DNA of 64,000 bases. Origin: Geoglobus acetivorans (GTDB lineage Archaea; Halobacteriota; Archaeoglobi; Archaeoglobales; Archaeoglobaceae). The position numbers were made by a program, and so were the translations under genes. Below, one piece after another: positions 53,676 through 61,256 of the stretch; the stretch's first letter is position 1, and the number at the start of each line of letters is the position of its first letter. The stretch is from the NCBI RefSeq assembly GCF_039641995.1, contig NZ_CP087714.1, positions 868,001-932,000 on the forward strand, written 5' to 3'. The notes beneath the pieces are model-generated. The model made no database searches and was not told the origin of the DNA. It was given only the letters and a program-made list of their open reading frames with translations.

Positions 53676-54392
53676 ATGGAGAGGGAAGTCATATTCAGGA
53701 TAAGGAGATTCGATGGAGAGAAGACATATTGGCAGGATTTCCGTTTCACAGCCAGAAAAGGGATGACCGTGCTGGAGGGGCTCTACTTCATAAAGGAGAA
53801 CCTTGATGGCTCCTTGGCCTTCAGAGCCTCGTGCAGAATGGGGGTGTGCGGGAGCTGTGCGGTCAAGATCAATGGCAGACCGAGGCTTGCATGCGAGACG
53901 CAGATATTTGATATTGGCAGCACTCTCGAGATCGAACCGCTCGACAACATGCCCGTCCTGAAGGATCTGATCGTGGACATGGATGGATTTTTCAGGAAGC
54001 ATGAAGCAGTTAAGCCCTACCTGATCAGAAGAGATGATGACTATGAGAACCCTAAGGAACTCCTGCAAACTCCGGAGGAGCTGCACGCTTACTATGACTT
54101 CTCGCTCTGCATAAAATGTGGTGCCTGCTACTCAGCATGCCCCGCAAGCGCAACGAGGAGTGACTATCTCGGGCCTGCTGCGATAACAGCAGCTTACAGG
54201 TTCTGCGCGGACAGCAGGGATGAAGGGAGGGAGGACAGACTCAACCTCGTTTCAGGCTCGGATGGTGTGTGGAGGTGTCATTTCAATGCGGAGTGCAGCG
54301 AAGTTTGCCCCAAGAGCATAGAGCCGGCAAAGGCCGTGCAGAGGATGAGACTGATGAGCGCGATTCACATGATTAAGAGCATCTTCAGGTGA
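53676..54392 (+). CDS. sdhB: Succinate dehydrogenase iron-sulfur subunit
   Basis: A 238-residue electron-transfer subunit. The [2Fe-2S] cysteines are in CRMGVCGSC (from about residue 53) and the C of RLAC; the second domain has CIKCGACYSACP (from about 145) and CHFNAECSEVCP (from about 200) for the [4Fe-4S] and third clusters. In the last, one ligand spacing (CHFNAEC) differs from the usual CHTIMNC but keeps the cysteines. It begins 9 bp after sdhA. Confidence 0.95.
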   Translation: MEREVIFRIRRFDGEKTYWQDFRFTARKGMTVLEGLYFIKENLDGSLAFRASCRMGVCGSCAVKINGRPRLACETQIFDIGSTLEIEPLDNMPVLKDLIVDMDGFFRKHEAVKPYLIRRDDDYENPKELLQTPEELHAYYDFSLCIKCGACYSACPASATRSDYLGPAAITAAYRFCADSRDEGREDRLNLVSGSDGVWRCHFNAECSEVCPKSIEPAKAVQRMRLMSAIHMIKSIFR

Positions 54393-54397
54393 TTGAG

Positions 54398-54775
54398 ATG
54401 AAGGGAGTTTCGGGATGGTTTACGCTGAAGGGGAAATCGCTGAACAGCCTGGCCTACTCATTCCACAGGCTCACGGGCATAGTGCTTCTGCTTTACCTCA
54501 TAGCTCACCTCAGCTTCCTGACGAGCCTCAGGATTGGAGAGGAAACCTACACGGCATTCATATCCACAACCGTGAGGCTGGAAACCCTGCCCTTAGATTC
54601 GCTGTTGTTTCTGGCCACATTCTACCACGCCTTCAACGGCCTGAGGGTTGTGCTGAACGAGTTTGGTCTGCTGTATGAAGCAAGAAAGGCGCTGATATAT
54701 CTGATGACCCTGCTTGGACTGTTATTCTGGCTGTACAGCACGTACGTAATGTATTTGTTCCTCACGGGGTGGTAA
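54398..54775 (+). CDS. sdhC: Succinate dehydrogenase membrane anchor, cytochrome b type (SdhC)
   Basis: A protein of about 125 residues with three helices. SFHRLTGIVLLLYLIAHLSF has the histidines expected for haem b and quinone binding, and FYHAFNGLRVVLNEF is a second conserved histidine region. The last helix is LIYLMTLLGLLFWLYST. ATG 54398 is preferred to GTG 54389 at the sdhB stop. It is 1 bp before sdhD, and the two share the HAFNGLR motif. Confidence 0.9.
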   Translation: MKGVSGWFTLKGKSLNSLAYSFHRLTGIVLLLYLIAHLSFLTSLRIGEETYTAFISTTVRLETLPLDSLLFLATFYHAFNGLRVVLNEFGLLYEARKALIYLMTLLGLLFWLYSTYVMYLFLTGW

Positions 54776-54776
54776 A

Positions 54777-55127
54777 ATGAGCGAGTCACACACGAGAAAG
54801 GTTCTGGAGCCGTTCGGCTGGATATTCCAGATGATCACAGGGCTTTTGCTATTTGCTTTCGTCATATTCCACCTGTACATCACACACCTCACATCCCATG
54901 ATGCTTTAGAGTACGCGAAGGTCGTGGAGAGGCTGTCCAACCCGGCGATAAAGGCCTTCTACTGGCTGTTTTTAGCTTCAGCTTCATTCCACGCCTTTAA
55001 CGGTCTCAGAGCCATACTGCTGGACACTGACTTTGGTGGGAGAAACGAGAGGGCAGTAAATGCAATAACGATGCTGCTGTTCGTTGTGGCAGTGGTTTAC
55101 GGCGGGCTGTTATTGATTACCTTTTAA
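54777..55127 (+). CDS. sdhD: Succinate dehydrogenase membrane anchor (SdhD)
   Basis: A 116-residue three-helix protein: FQMITGLLLFAFVIFHLYITHL, then SASFHAFNGLRAILLDTDFGG, and a last helix ITMLLFVVAVVYGGLLLI. Histidines in the first two helices are possible haem ligands with sdhC. It is the last gene of the sucCD-sdhABCD operon. The end of the coding region is followed by A/T-rich sequence without a clear hairpin. Confidence 0.88.
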   Translation: MSESHTRKVLEPFGWIFQMITGLLLFAFVIFHLYITHLTSHDALEYAKVVERLSNPAIKAFYWLFLASASFHAFNGLRAILLDTDFGGRNERAVNAITMLLFVVAVVYGGLLLITF

Positions 55128-55237
55128 ATTTTCAGAACCCTCTATTTTTCCAGTTTTGCAGAACAAAATTTAAGATACTCGTTTCCAGAATTAAAAGAGG
55201 ATTTCACCGGGGGAGTAACGGAGCGAAATTGCTCACA

Positions 55238-55402
55238 CTACCACATCCTCTGATACCTTATCTTCACCTCACCCATTACCTCATAGCGCCCGTTCTGCAG
55301 AATGAATCCCAGCAGGCTCTTCCACGTACTGTAGGGTGTGCTTACCTCATACTCGAGCCTGACAGTCAGATTTGCCCCACTCTCTTTTTTCTCAGCATCC
55401 AT
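55238..55402 (-). CDS. Small protein of 54 residues, unrecognised
   Basis: The minus strand from ATG 55402 encodes 54 residues: a charged N-terminus (MDAEKKESGANLTVRLEYEV), then STPYSTWKSLLGFILQNG and a strand-like end (YEVMGEVKIRYQRMW). It overlaps the upstream small gene by 37 bp in another frame. Alternating strand pattern and ordinary codon use suggest a real protein, but I know no family. It lies in what would otherwise be an empty 587 bp spacer. Confidence 0.5.
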   Translation of the reverse strand: MDAEKKESGANLTVRLEYEVSTPYSTWKSLLGFILQNGRYEVMGEVKIRYQRMW

Positions 55403-55503
55403 CCGGCAATCGCCGTTGGAATTGCTCCCCAGAACATGTAAGCGTAAATCTTGCCCAGAATGTAAAAAATTAAATCGAGGATCAGATTCTCACCCCCTCG
55501 CAT
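55366..55503 (-). CDS. Small one-helix membrane protein of 45 residues, unrecognised
   Basis: The minus strand from ATG 55503 encodes 45 residues: LILDLIFYILGKIYAYMFWG, then AIPTAIAGWMLRKKR and a short end, that is a membrane helix (possibly two short ones) with a basic cytoplasmic end. A TATA-like TTTTTAAATT lies about 45 bp upstream (55542-55555), giving a short leader. There is no ribosome binding site before the ATG; a strong GAGGGGGTGAG lies just inside the frame. The downstream small gene overlaps it. Confidence 0.5.
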   Translation of the reverse strand: MRGGENLILDLIFYILGKIYAYMFWGAIPTAIAGWMLRKKRVGQI

Positions 55504-55714
55504 CGATCACAGTTACTACCAGTATGTAGGATGCCACCAGACAATTTAAAAACACCGATTTAGTAAAAAATTCGTTTGACGTTCTCGAAATTTTTATAAA
55601 AACTCTACTGTATAGTCTGAGACAGATTAACTCGAAGGTTTCTCGAGAATCCATCATTTTTCTGACAGGCAGTAGCCAGCAACCATTTTAAACCCCCCAC
55701 CTTAACACCGTTTT

Positions 55715-56539
55715 ATGTTTCCCGCGACTCACTGCACGCACTGTCAGGGGAGTGACGAGAGCATAGAAAATCCCGTTCACCACCCAACCTACGAAATCAC
55801 ACCCAAATGCAACCTGAACTGCATCTACTGCTACTCCAACGTGGCCCTGAAGAAGGGGAAAGCCCCGCTGCCCGGGTACTACGGAGACACAGAGGACGTG
55901 AGGTCAGTTACACTCTCCCAGTATGGTGAACCTCTCGTTGCCGGGGTAGATGAGGTCGAGAGGATAGCGAAAGAGCTGAAGGACATGTTCCCCCAGGCAA
56001 GGCTCGATTTGCAGACCAACGGAACTCTTCTGAATGAGAAGGCAATAGAGAGGCTTGAGAAGTACTTTGAGCTTGCGATGGTGAGCCTGGACGTCTCCTC
56101 AAAGGAGAAGTACGCGAGAATAACGGGCTTCGACGGGTTCGACATTCTGATGGAGAACCTCAAAGCACTGAGCAGATCCTCGATCATGGGCGTTATCAGA
56201 ACAATCTACATGCCCGGAATCAACGATGAGGATGTTTTCGAGCTTGCAGAGCTTGCTCGCAGGCTGGACATGGAGGTGTTCCTCCAGCCCCTCTCGGTCT
56301 ATGACAGAGAATTGATGGAGAGCCACGGGCTCGATATGGAGAGGACCGAGGACATTGTGGAATTTCTTGATGTGACTGAGAAGCTCAGAGAAATAGCAGA
56401 CGTGAGAATCCCGGGGTGCTTCATTGTCAACGTGAGAAGGATAGAGAGGGACTTCGGAAGGGAGTACCTGAAGCTCATCAGGAGGAACGCGCTGGCCGAA
56501 GTTCCGGAGATGAAGAGGGAAAGGAAGTTCGTTCTGTGA
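55715..56539 (+). CDS. Radical SAM protein with extra N-terminal CxxC
   Basis: A 274-residue radical SAM protein with cluster cysteines C32, C36 and C39 (CNLNCIYCYS) and an extra N-terminal CTHCQG (C7, C10) that may bind zinc or iron. SQYGEPLV and DLQTNGTLL follow at the usual SAM-domain positions. Close to archaeal MoaA/SPASM-like proteins of unknown substrate. A TATA-like TTTTAAACC lies 27-30 bp upstream, so the message is probably leaderless. A flavodoxin-like gene overlaps its stop by one base. Confidence 0.85.
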   Translation: MFPATHCTHCQGSDESIENPVHHPTYEITPKCNLNCIYCYSNVALKKGKAPLPGYYGDTEDVRSVTLSQYGEPLVAGVDEVERIAKELKDMFPQARLDLQTNGTLLNEKAIERLEKYFELAMVSLDVSSKEKYARITGFDGFDILMENLKALSRSSIMGVIRTIYMPGINDEDVFELAELARRLDMEVFLQPLSVYDRELMESHGLDMERTEDIVEFLDVTEKLREIADVRIPGCFIVNVRRIERDFGREYLKLIRRNALAEVPEMKRERKFVL

Positions 56540-57006
56540 TGGCGGAGGTACTCTTTTTCTCGTACACCGGGACATCTGGGCGGATTGCTGAGGCTGTTGC
56601 TGAGAGACTGGGCCTGGAAGCCCGCGAGATAGTCCCGAAACTCAGCCTGCCCTATCCCGCATGGCTCCTCCTGTCGTTCATGCCAAACCTCGGCGTGCCG
56701 GTAAAAGTGGTCAGCAGCACCTGCGAAAAGGTCATCCTCTGCTTCCCCAAGTGGACTTTCAACTGTCCACCCGTGACGGCTACAATAAAGTCGGGGGTGC
56801 TGAAAGGCAGAACGGTGTTTCTGATCGTCACTTACGGCGGGTGGAGGGGTGAGCCGTACCTGAGGGGCTATGCGAAGATGCTGGAAAGGCACGGAGCGAG
56901 GGTGGGGGGCATTAGGCTGGTAAAGAGGTCCGAGGTTCAGAGCGTTCTGTCTGACGACGGGTTTTTCGAAGACCTTGAAAGGTTTTTAGAGCAAAGGGTT
57001 AAGTAA
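56539..57006 (+). CDS. Flavodoxin-like protein
   Basis: A 155-residue flavodoxin-fold protein. The phosphate-binding loop is FSYTGTSGRIAEAVA at the N-terminus; IVTYGGWRGEPYLRGYAK matches the later FMN-contact region. Such proteins can reduce radical SAM clusters. The stop of the radical SAM gene and this ATG overlap as TGATG, so the two proteins are made together. The middle (CEKVILCFPKWTFNCPPV) has three cysteines, which is unusual for a flavodoxin. Confidence 0.8.
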   Translation: MAEVLFFSYTGTSGRIAEAVAERLGLEAREIVPKLSLPYPAWLLLSFMPNLGVPVKVVSSTCEKVILCFPKWTFNCPPVTATIKSGVLKGRTVFLIVTYGGWRGEPYLRGYAKMLERHGARVGGIRLVKRSEVQSVLSDDGFFEDLERFLEQRVK

Positions 57007-57023
57007 TTCTCATCAAAAGGCAG

Positions 57024-57698
57024 ATGGTGGAGATCTGCAATCTGGTGGAGGGCAGGCTTGTCAGGAGAGCCAACAGGTTCGTTCTTGAGGTGGATGTTGC
57101 CGGTAGGGTCGAGAGGGCCCACCTGAGGGACTCGGGACGGCTGACAGAGCTGATGAAGCCCGGAAACAGGGTGCTCGTGAGACCGAAGAAAAGGGAGAAT
57201 ACGAGCCACGAGGTTTTCGTGATATACGACGCCCATGTCCCGGTAGTTGTTAACTCCTCCCTCCACTCAGAAATTGCGGTCGAAATTCTTGAAGGTGAGG
57301 GCTGCAGGATCGAGGGCAGAGAGGTTAAGGTCGGCGAGAGCCGGATAGACCTTCTGGTGAGCAAGGGTGGTACCAGGTGGCTCGTCGAGGTCAAGGGATG
57401 CACGCTCGTTAGAGATGGAGTCGCCCTCTTTCCAGACGCTCCGACGGAGAGGGGAGTGAAGCACGTCAGGGAGATAACGGAAAGGGGTGGAATGATTCTC
57501 TTTCTGGTAATGAGGAGTGATGCAAGGGTTTTCATGCCAAATCACGAGACACATCCGGAATTCGCGAGGGTTCTCAGAAAAGCTTATGAAAACGGAGTTG
57601 ATGTGAGGGCTGCGCTACTCCGTCCTGAGCTGCGGAGCGGTTGTCTGACGATAGAGTTCGAGCGTTACCTTCCTGTGGAGTTTCCCGACGTGATTTAA
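57024..57698 (+). CDS. sfsA: SfsA family protein
   Basis: A 224-residue SfsA (sugar fermentation stimulation) family protein. It has the OB-like N-terminus (RRANRFVLEVDVAGRVERAH), the LRDSGRLTEL segment and the nuclease-like core SRIDLLVSKGGTRWLVEVKG followed by FPDAPTERGVKHVRE. The core has the D...EVK pattern of the PD-(D/E)XK fold, so a nucleic acid role is likely, though the name comes from an E. coli phenotype. It follows the flavodoxin gene by 17 bp. Confidence 0.9.
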   Translation: MVEICNLVEGRLVRRANRFVLEVDVAGRVERAHLRDSGRLTELMKPGNRVLVRPKKRENTSHEVFVIYDAHVPVVVNSSLHSEIAVEILEGEGCRIEGREVKVGESRIDLLVSKGGTRWLVEVKGCTLVRDGVALFPDAPTERGVKHVREITERGGMILFLVMRSDARVFMPNHETHPEFARVLRKAYENGVDVRAALLRPELRSGCLTIEFERYLPVEFPDVI

Positions 57699-57753
57699 AG
57701 GCTCCAGTCCAGTACCGCAACCTTCATAAATCGAATGTCAAAATGAGCCATGA

Positions 57754-57826
57754 AGCCCCGTAGGGTAGTGGTCAATCCTGCGGGACTCTGGATCCCGCGA
57801 CCCCGGTTCGAATCCGGGCGGGGCTA
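57754..57826 (+). tRNA. tRNA-Gln (anticodon CUG)
   Basis: Acceptor AGCCCCG pairs with CGGGGCT, with discriminator A at 57826. Anticodon arm CGGGA-CTCTGGA-TCCCG gives anticodon CUG, and T arm CCCGG-TTCGAAT-CCGGG. No intron and no encoded CCA. A TATA-like TTCATAAATC lies near 57723. A minus-strand frame from the next gene runs through its 3' half. Confidence 0.95.
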
Positions 57827-58156
57827 CTCTCCTTTAAGATTCTCTTTATTCTGGGAAGCTCAGGGAGGTTGAGAAGCACTCCGGGCAATATCATTTTGTC
57901 AGCTTTTATGTCTATGGATCGAGAGCGTAAGTTCTCAGAATTCCTGACTCCTACTTTGGCCTTCATCAACCTCGCCACAAACTCTCTCTGCTCCTCCGCA
58001 AGCTTTGGCAGAAGAATCTCTATCCCGATCACTTCTCCGTTCTCGTCCAGATCTACAATGACGTCATCGGCTAAAGGCCCAGAGTCTGCAATTTCCCCTT
58101 CTTGAACCCTTATGAACATTGCATTAACTTCGGGATCAAACTCTAACTGAAGCCAT
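57772..58156 (-). pseudogene. Frameshifted DUF2283 gene running into tRNA-Gln
   Basis: The frame from ATG 58119 opens with MFIRVQEGEIADSGPLADD and VIVDLDENGEVIGIEILLPK, a clear DUF2283 domain nearly identical to the gene at 58867-59067. The family N-terminus (M-SVEFDPEVNA) lies further upstream: it starts at ATG 58156 but is in another frame because of a one-base insertion near 58145. After the domain the frame continues with unrelated sequence for about 60 residues, the last 18 being antisense tRNA-Gln. It is probably a degenerate copy, though the shorter frame could still be translated. Confidence 0.6.
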
Positions 58157-58170
58157 ATCTTCCCGACACC

Positions 58171-58623
58171 TCATTTCCTTTTAATCAATTTTAAAGCCCC
58201 ATCAACTGTAATGGCTGAATTCTCTTCGATCTTATTCAATGCGTCTCTTAGAGCTTTATCTCCAGTAACTAAGTATGTGGATGGTTTCTCTTTGCGCAGT
58301 ATTAAGGTGTAAATGAACACTGGGCGATCTTTTCTGTCTGCAACAACCTTTTTCGCCAATTCAATGAGTTCATCACTAAACTCTCTTTCAACGATTGTGA
58401 TGTTCGTGTATGTAGATAGAAAGCTTCTCACAAGTGTGAAGTCAATTTTATTTCTCTCAAAAACCTCTATAAGCTCATCAAGGACGTAATCGGGTATTAA
58501 TATCTCAACATCTCTTCTTTCAGCTTCTTCAAGTAGTTCAAACGGTTTACCTCTATACCTTATTGCGGAAAATAAAACGTTCGTGTCGAGGATAAGTCTA
58601 AAGCTTTCCGTATTTCTTTTCAA
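58171..58623 (-). CDS. PIN-domain toxin (VapC-like)
   Basis: A 150-residue PIN-domain nuclease. The acidic active-site residues are visible in LILDTNVLFSAI (residues 10-21), DYVLDELIEVFERN, DRKDRPVFIYTLI, and VTGDKALRDAL. Toxins of this type cut tRNA or rRNA. The start lies inside the antitoxin-like gene upstream (26 bp overlap), a typical arrangement. It is complete and has no obvious defect. Confidence 0.87.
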   Translation of the reverse strand: MKRNTESFRLILDTNVLFSAIRYRGKPFELLEEAERRDVEILIPDYVLDELIEVFERNKIDFTLVRSFLSTYTNITIVEREFSDELIELAKKVVADRKDRPVFIYTLILRKEKPSTYLVTGDKALRDALNKIEENSAITVDGALKLIKRK

Positions 58624-58828
58624 TCAGTTCACCTGAAATTTTCCCCCTCTCTTCTTCGAACTTTTTCAAATCTATGCCTTTCTCTTCTAGAAGCTTCTCT
58701 AAGTCAGCTTTCATCATCATTCTGATCGCTTCCCGCACAACTTCACTTCTGCTCTTGTACTTATCACTCTTGACTTTCCTTTCGATGTATTCAAGCAACT
58801 CTGGAGTCAGTTCAACACTAATGTTCAT
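58598..58828 (-). CDS. Ribbon-helix-helix antitoxin
   Basis: A 76-residue protein with a ribbon-helix-helix fold: NISVELTPELLEYIERKVKS, then YKSRSEVVREAIRMMMKADL, and a charged C-terminal tail that would wrap the toxin. ATG 58828 was chosen since the strand begins there; the open frame upstream starts with a hydrophobic stretch without homology. It is coupled to the PIN toxin by overlap, and is expected to repress its own promoter. Confidence 0.85.
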   Translation of the reverse strand: MNISVELTPELLEYIERKVKSDKYKSRSEVVREAIRMMMKADLEKLLEEKGIDLKKFEEERGKISGELIEKKYGKL

Positions 58829-58866
58829 GTCTGTTAGTGGGCTAATAGAAAGTAAATACTTTTTGT

Positions 58867-59067
58867 TCAAATTGTTGCAAACTTTTCCACGATCTTCTTT
58901 TGGTCTTCCTCAAACTTCGGCAAGAGAATTTCTATCCCAATAACTTCTCCGTTCTCATCCAAATCCACGATGACATTATCAGCTAAAGGCTCCGACTCCG
59001 CCACCTTCCCCTTTTTGAACCTTATGAACATGGCGTTGACTTCAGGATCAAACTCCACCGAAACCAT
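58867..59067 (-). CDS. DUF2283 family small protein, intact copy
   Basis: A 66-residue protein of the DUF2283 family (VSVEFDPEVNAMFIRFKKG, SEPLADNVIVDLDENGEVIG, IEILLPKF). DUF2283 proteins are often antitoxins paired with DUF4258 toxins, but no such partner gene is intact here. Upstream (59070-59260) no complete gene is seen, only a short coding-like stretch in which KIKRAIEEFCRANRVL can be read. It is 39 bp upstream of the ribbon-helix-helix gene and could share its transcript. Confidence 0.75.
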   Translation of the reverse strand: MVSVEFDPEVNAMFIRFKKGKVAESEPLADNVIVDLDENGEVIGIEILLPKFEEDQKKIVEKFATI

Positions 59068-59263
59068 ACCTTATCAACCTCTCTATCTTAGAACCCTGTT
59101 CGCTCTGCAAAACTCCTCAATAGCTCTTTTAATCTTTTCCCGGAATCAATCCACGCAGTGCAGCCCAACCATTACTCCAAACTTGCAAATCCACGCCCAC
59201 AATGCACAACCAATTCCATTCAGCCCGAAGAAACACCATAACCTCGAGCAAATTGCCAAAGGC

Positions 59264-59557
59264 TCACAGCCCGTCAAGCGCCTCTTTTAGCCTCCTGACG
59301 TAATCCCACGTCTCATCTACACCTTTCTCAGTTATCTCAACCACCGTCCTCGGCCTGTCGGCAATGACCTTCCTCACCTTAACCATCTCTGCCCTTTCGA
59401 GCACTTTCAGATGTGAGTCGAGGTTTCCGGGTGTTAGCTCAAGGACCTTCTGGATCTCGCTGAATGCTGCCCTACCCCTCGAGAGAAGATACAGCATAAC
59501 TCCAAGCCGTACGGGGTTTCCAAGGGCTTCATGTCTGAGCCTGCTGAGAGGCTCCAT
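59264..59557 (-). CDS. Winged-helix transcription regulator
   Basis: A 97-residue ArsR/MarR-like winged-helix protein: HEALGNPVRLGVMLYLLSRG, FSEIQKVLELTPGNLDSHLKVLERA, and wing KVIADRPRTVVEIT, close to the archaeal group that reads GNLDSHLKxLE. It starts exactly at the end of the membrane protein gene upstream (59558), and the pair may be a membrane-linked regulatory unit. No metal-binding cysteines are present. Confidence 0.82.
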   Translation of the reverse strand: MEPLSRLRHEALGNPVRLGVMLYLLSRGRAAFSEIQKVLELTPGNLDSHLKVLERAEMVKVRKVIADRPRTVVEITEKGVDETWDYVRRLKEALDGL

Positions 59558-60154
59558 TCAATCACCGATTATCCTGAACGCGCTGTAGAGATAAAGCAGT
59601 ATCGTAATCGAGAAGGCCGCTGCAATCACGAAGCCCGCCCACACAGACAGGTTCTCTGCGGACGTGAATGCGACCACCGCTCCAATTGCCGTAATCAGAA
59701 ATGACGGAACCATCTCCAGCTCAGAACCCTCGAGGTGAGACAGCACAGCCCACATTCCAAACAGTGAAATTGAGAGGAAGCTCAGAAGCGCAGCGCCGAA
59801 ACCGGCTGAAAGAGTTGCGGGAAGCACAATGAATCCAATTATTGCTCCGGCTACCCATGACAGAAATATGAGAGCTGCCATGGTCTTGCTCTCTCTCTTT
59901 TCACCACTCATCTTCGCTATGTGCATGATCCTTCTGAAAAGGATCCCTGACACTGCAACACCCGCAATCATCGCTGCGATCCAGTAAACAGCCGAGATGA
60001 TACTGGATGGGCTGAAAAGGGCGAGGACAACATAAAACACGCTCATTACCATCAGCCAGTAGGCGAAGTTAATCGCAGAGTATATTTTTCCGACAGCTAC
60101 AATTTTCCTCTCAACCTTTTCCAGAATTTTCCGGAGTTCTTCTGTGTCCTCCAT
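59558..60154 (-). CDS. Membrane protein paired with a winged-helix regulator
   Basis: A 198-residue protein with an amphipathic N-terminus (EELRKILEKVERKIVAVGKI) and five or six hydrophobic segments. I recognise no family. The combination with a small winged-helix gene directly downstream is common in archaea, where the membrane protein may sense envelope or membrane state. A TATA-like TATATATACG (60178-60185) lies just upstream of the start. Confidence 0.65.
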   Translation of the reverse strand: MEDTEELRKILEKVERKIVAVGKIYSAINFAYWLMVMSVFYVVLALFSPSSIISAVYWIAAMIAGVAVSGILFRRIMHIAKMSGEKRESKTMAALIFLSWVAGAIIGFIVLPATLSAGFGAALLSFLSISLFGMWAVLSHLEGSELEMVPSFLITAIGAVVAFTSAENLSVWAGFVIAAAFSITILLYLYSAFRIIGD

Positions 60155-60221
60155 GGTAAACGGTATGCTTCAAGGTATATATACGTTGGACAAATTCTGA
60201 AGTGCAGAGGATGTGTAATGG

Positions 60222-60284
60222 TCCCCCGTCAAGGGAACCCCTCCTCACAGCTTGCGAAGCTTCAAAGCTTGGAGGGGCAAGGGC
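60222..60284. repeat. Structured element resembling an IS200/IS605-type end
   Basis: Outer arms CCCCTCC (60238-60244) and GGAGGGG (60271-60277) enclose an inner stem AGCTT-GCG-AAGCT (60249-60261). On the minus strand the hairpin is followed by GGTTCCCTTGAC. This nested hairpin with a G-rich end next to TTGAC recalls the right end or guide-RNA scaffold of archaeal IS605-type elements. No transposase or TnpB gene is near, so it would be a solo remnant. The resemblance is from memory and not verified. Confidence 0.35.
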
Positions 60285-60314
60285 GTAAAAACATGCGCTT
60301 TTGAGAATAAAAAT

Positions 60315-61256
60315 TTAATCGTAGTGCTCCGGACTCAGAGTTATCTCCTCTCCTCCAAATTCCCTGTATCCAAGGTGATCCCTTATCACGATGTACGCCA
60401 TCTCGGGCGGGATTGCGCCGATCTCTGTTATTATCAGGTCTATGTAGTCCCTCGGCGTCACATCGAAGGCAGGGTTTCTGACCGTCACATTCGGATGCTC
60501 AAGCAAATCGCCACCAATGACCTCCCTCGCATCCCTCTCCTCTATGACAACCAGTTCTCCGAGCAGGGTTTTTGGGCTGAACTTGTATGTCTCAGCGGCA
60601 ACCATGAACGGCACCCTCGCCTCCTTCGCAGCAAGAGCAATCTGTGAGGTGCCTATCTTGTTTATGAGCGCACCATTAACCGTGATCGTGTCGGCGCCAA
60701 CCACAACCACATCCACTTCCTTCATGAAGTATCTCACGGCGGAATCAACAATGAGCGTGACATCTATGCCATAATCCGCAAGCTCTTTTGTTGTCAGATA
60801 ACCCTGATGCCTCGGCCTCGACTCCGTTGCGATTACCCTGATGTCCTTACCCTCGTCGAAGGCGTGCTTTATCACCGACAGCGCTGCTGAGGAGTTGCAG
60901 TGGGTCATGACTGTCGAACCATCCACTATCCTCTTCGCCCCCGTCCTGCCAATCTTCTCTCTCGCTGTGTCCACCCACTCGATGAACTCTTCAGCTCGCC
61001 TTATCAGGCTCTCCCTCTTCTCCTCGTCGTTCTCACCGGAATAGCTCATCACGTAGTTGATAGCATTGAAAAGGCTCACGGCCGTGGGCCTTGTGTTCAT
61101 CAGCCTCTCGCTCGCTCTTCTCATCTCCTCATCAAAATTCGTTTTCACACTTTTTGCGTACTCTCTGAGAGTCTCTGCAGCAAACCTCGCAATCCTCGCA
61201 GCTCCTCTGACCTCCATGCTCTCAATCTTCCTTGCCGCCTCATCAATCAGATCCAT
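60315..61256 (-). CDS. Ribose-1,5-bisphosphate isomerase
   Basis: A 313-residue eIF2B-like protein of the archaeal R15P isomerase group. In the AMP phosphorylase-RuBisCO pathway it turns ribose-1,5-bisphosphate into ribulose-1,5-bisphosphate. Features are an N-terminal helical domain, THCNSSAALSVIKHAFDEG, ATESRPRHQGYLTTKELAD, GADTITVNGALINKIGTSQ, and NPAFDVTPRDYIDLIITEIG. The catalytic cysteine and aspartate of the family fit THCNS and GADTI. RuBisCO and AMP phosphorylase genes are not in the window. It overlaps the ROK gene by 10 bp. Confidence 0.9.
   Translation of the reverse strand: MDLIDEAARKIESMEVRGAARIARFAAETLREYAKSVKTNFDEEMRRASERLMNTRPTAVSLFNAINYVMSYSGENDEEKRESLIRRAEEFIEWVDTAREKIGRTGAKRIVDGSTVMTHCNSSAALSVIKHAFDEGKDIRVIATESRPRHQGYLTTKELADYGIDVTLIVDSAVRYFMKEVDVVVVGADTITVNGALINKIGTSQIALAAKEARVPFMVAAETYKFSPKTLLGELVVIEERDAREVIGGDLLEHPNVTVRNPAFDVTPRDYIDLIITEIGAIPPEMAYIVIRDHLGYREFGGEEITLSPEHYD

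Noticed and set aside
57754-57826. Coding frame through tRNA-Gln as a genuine protein C-terminus
   Set aside because: The residues are the antisense of a perfectly folding tRNA, so the extension is accidental.
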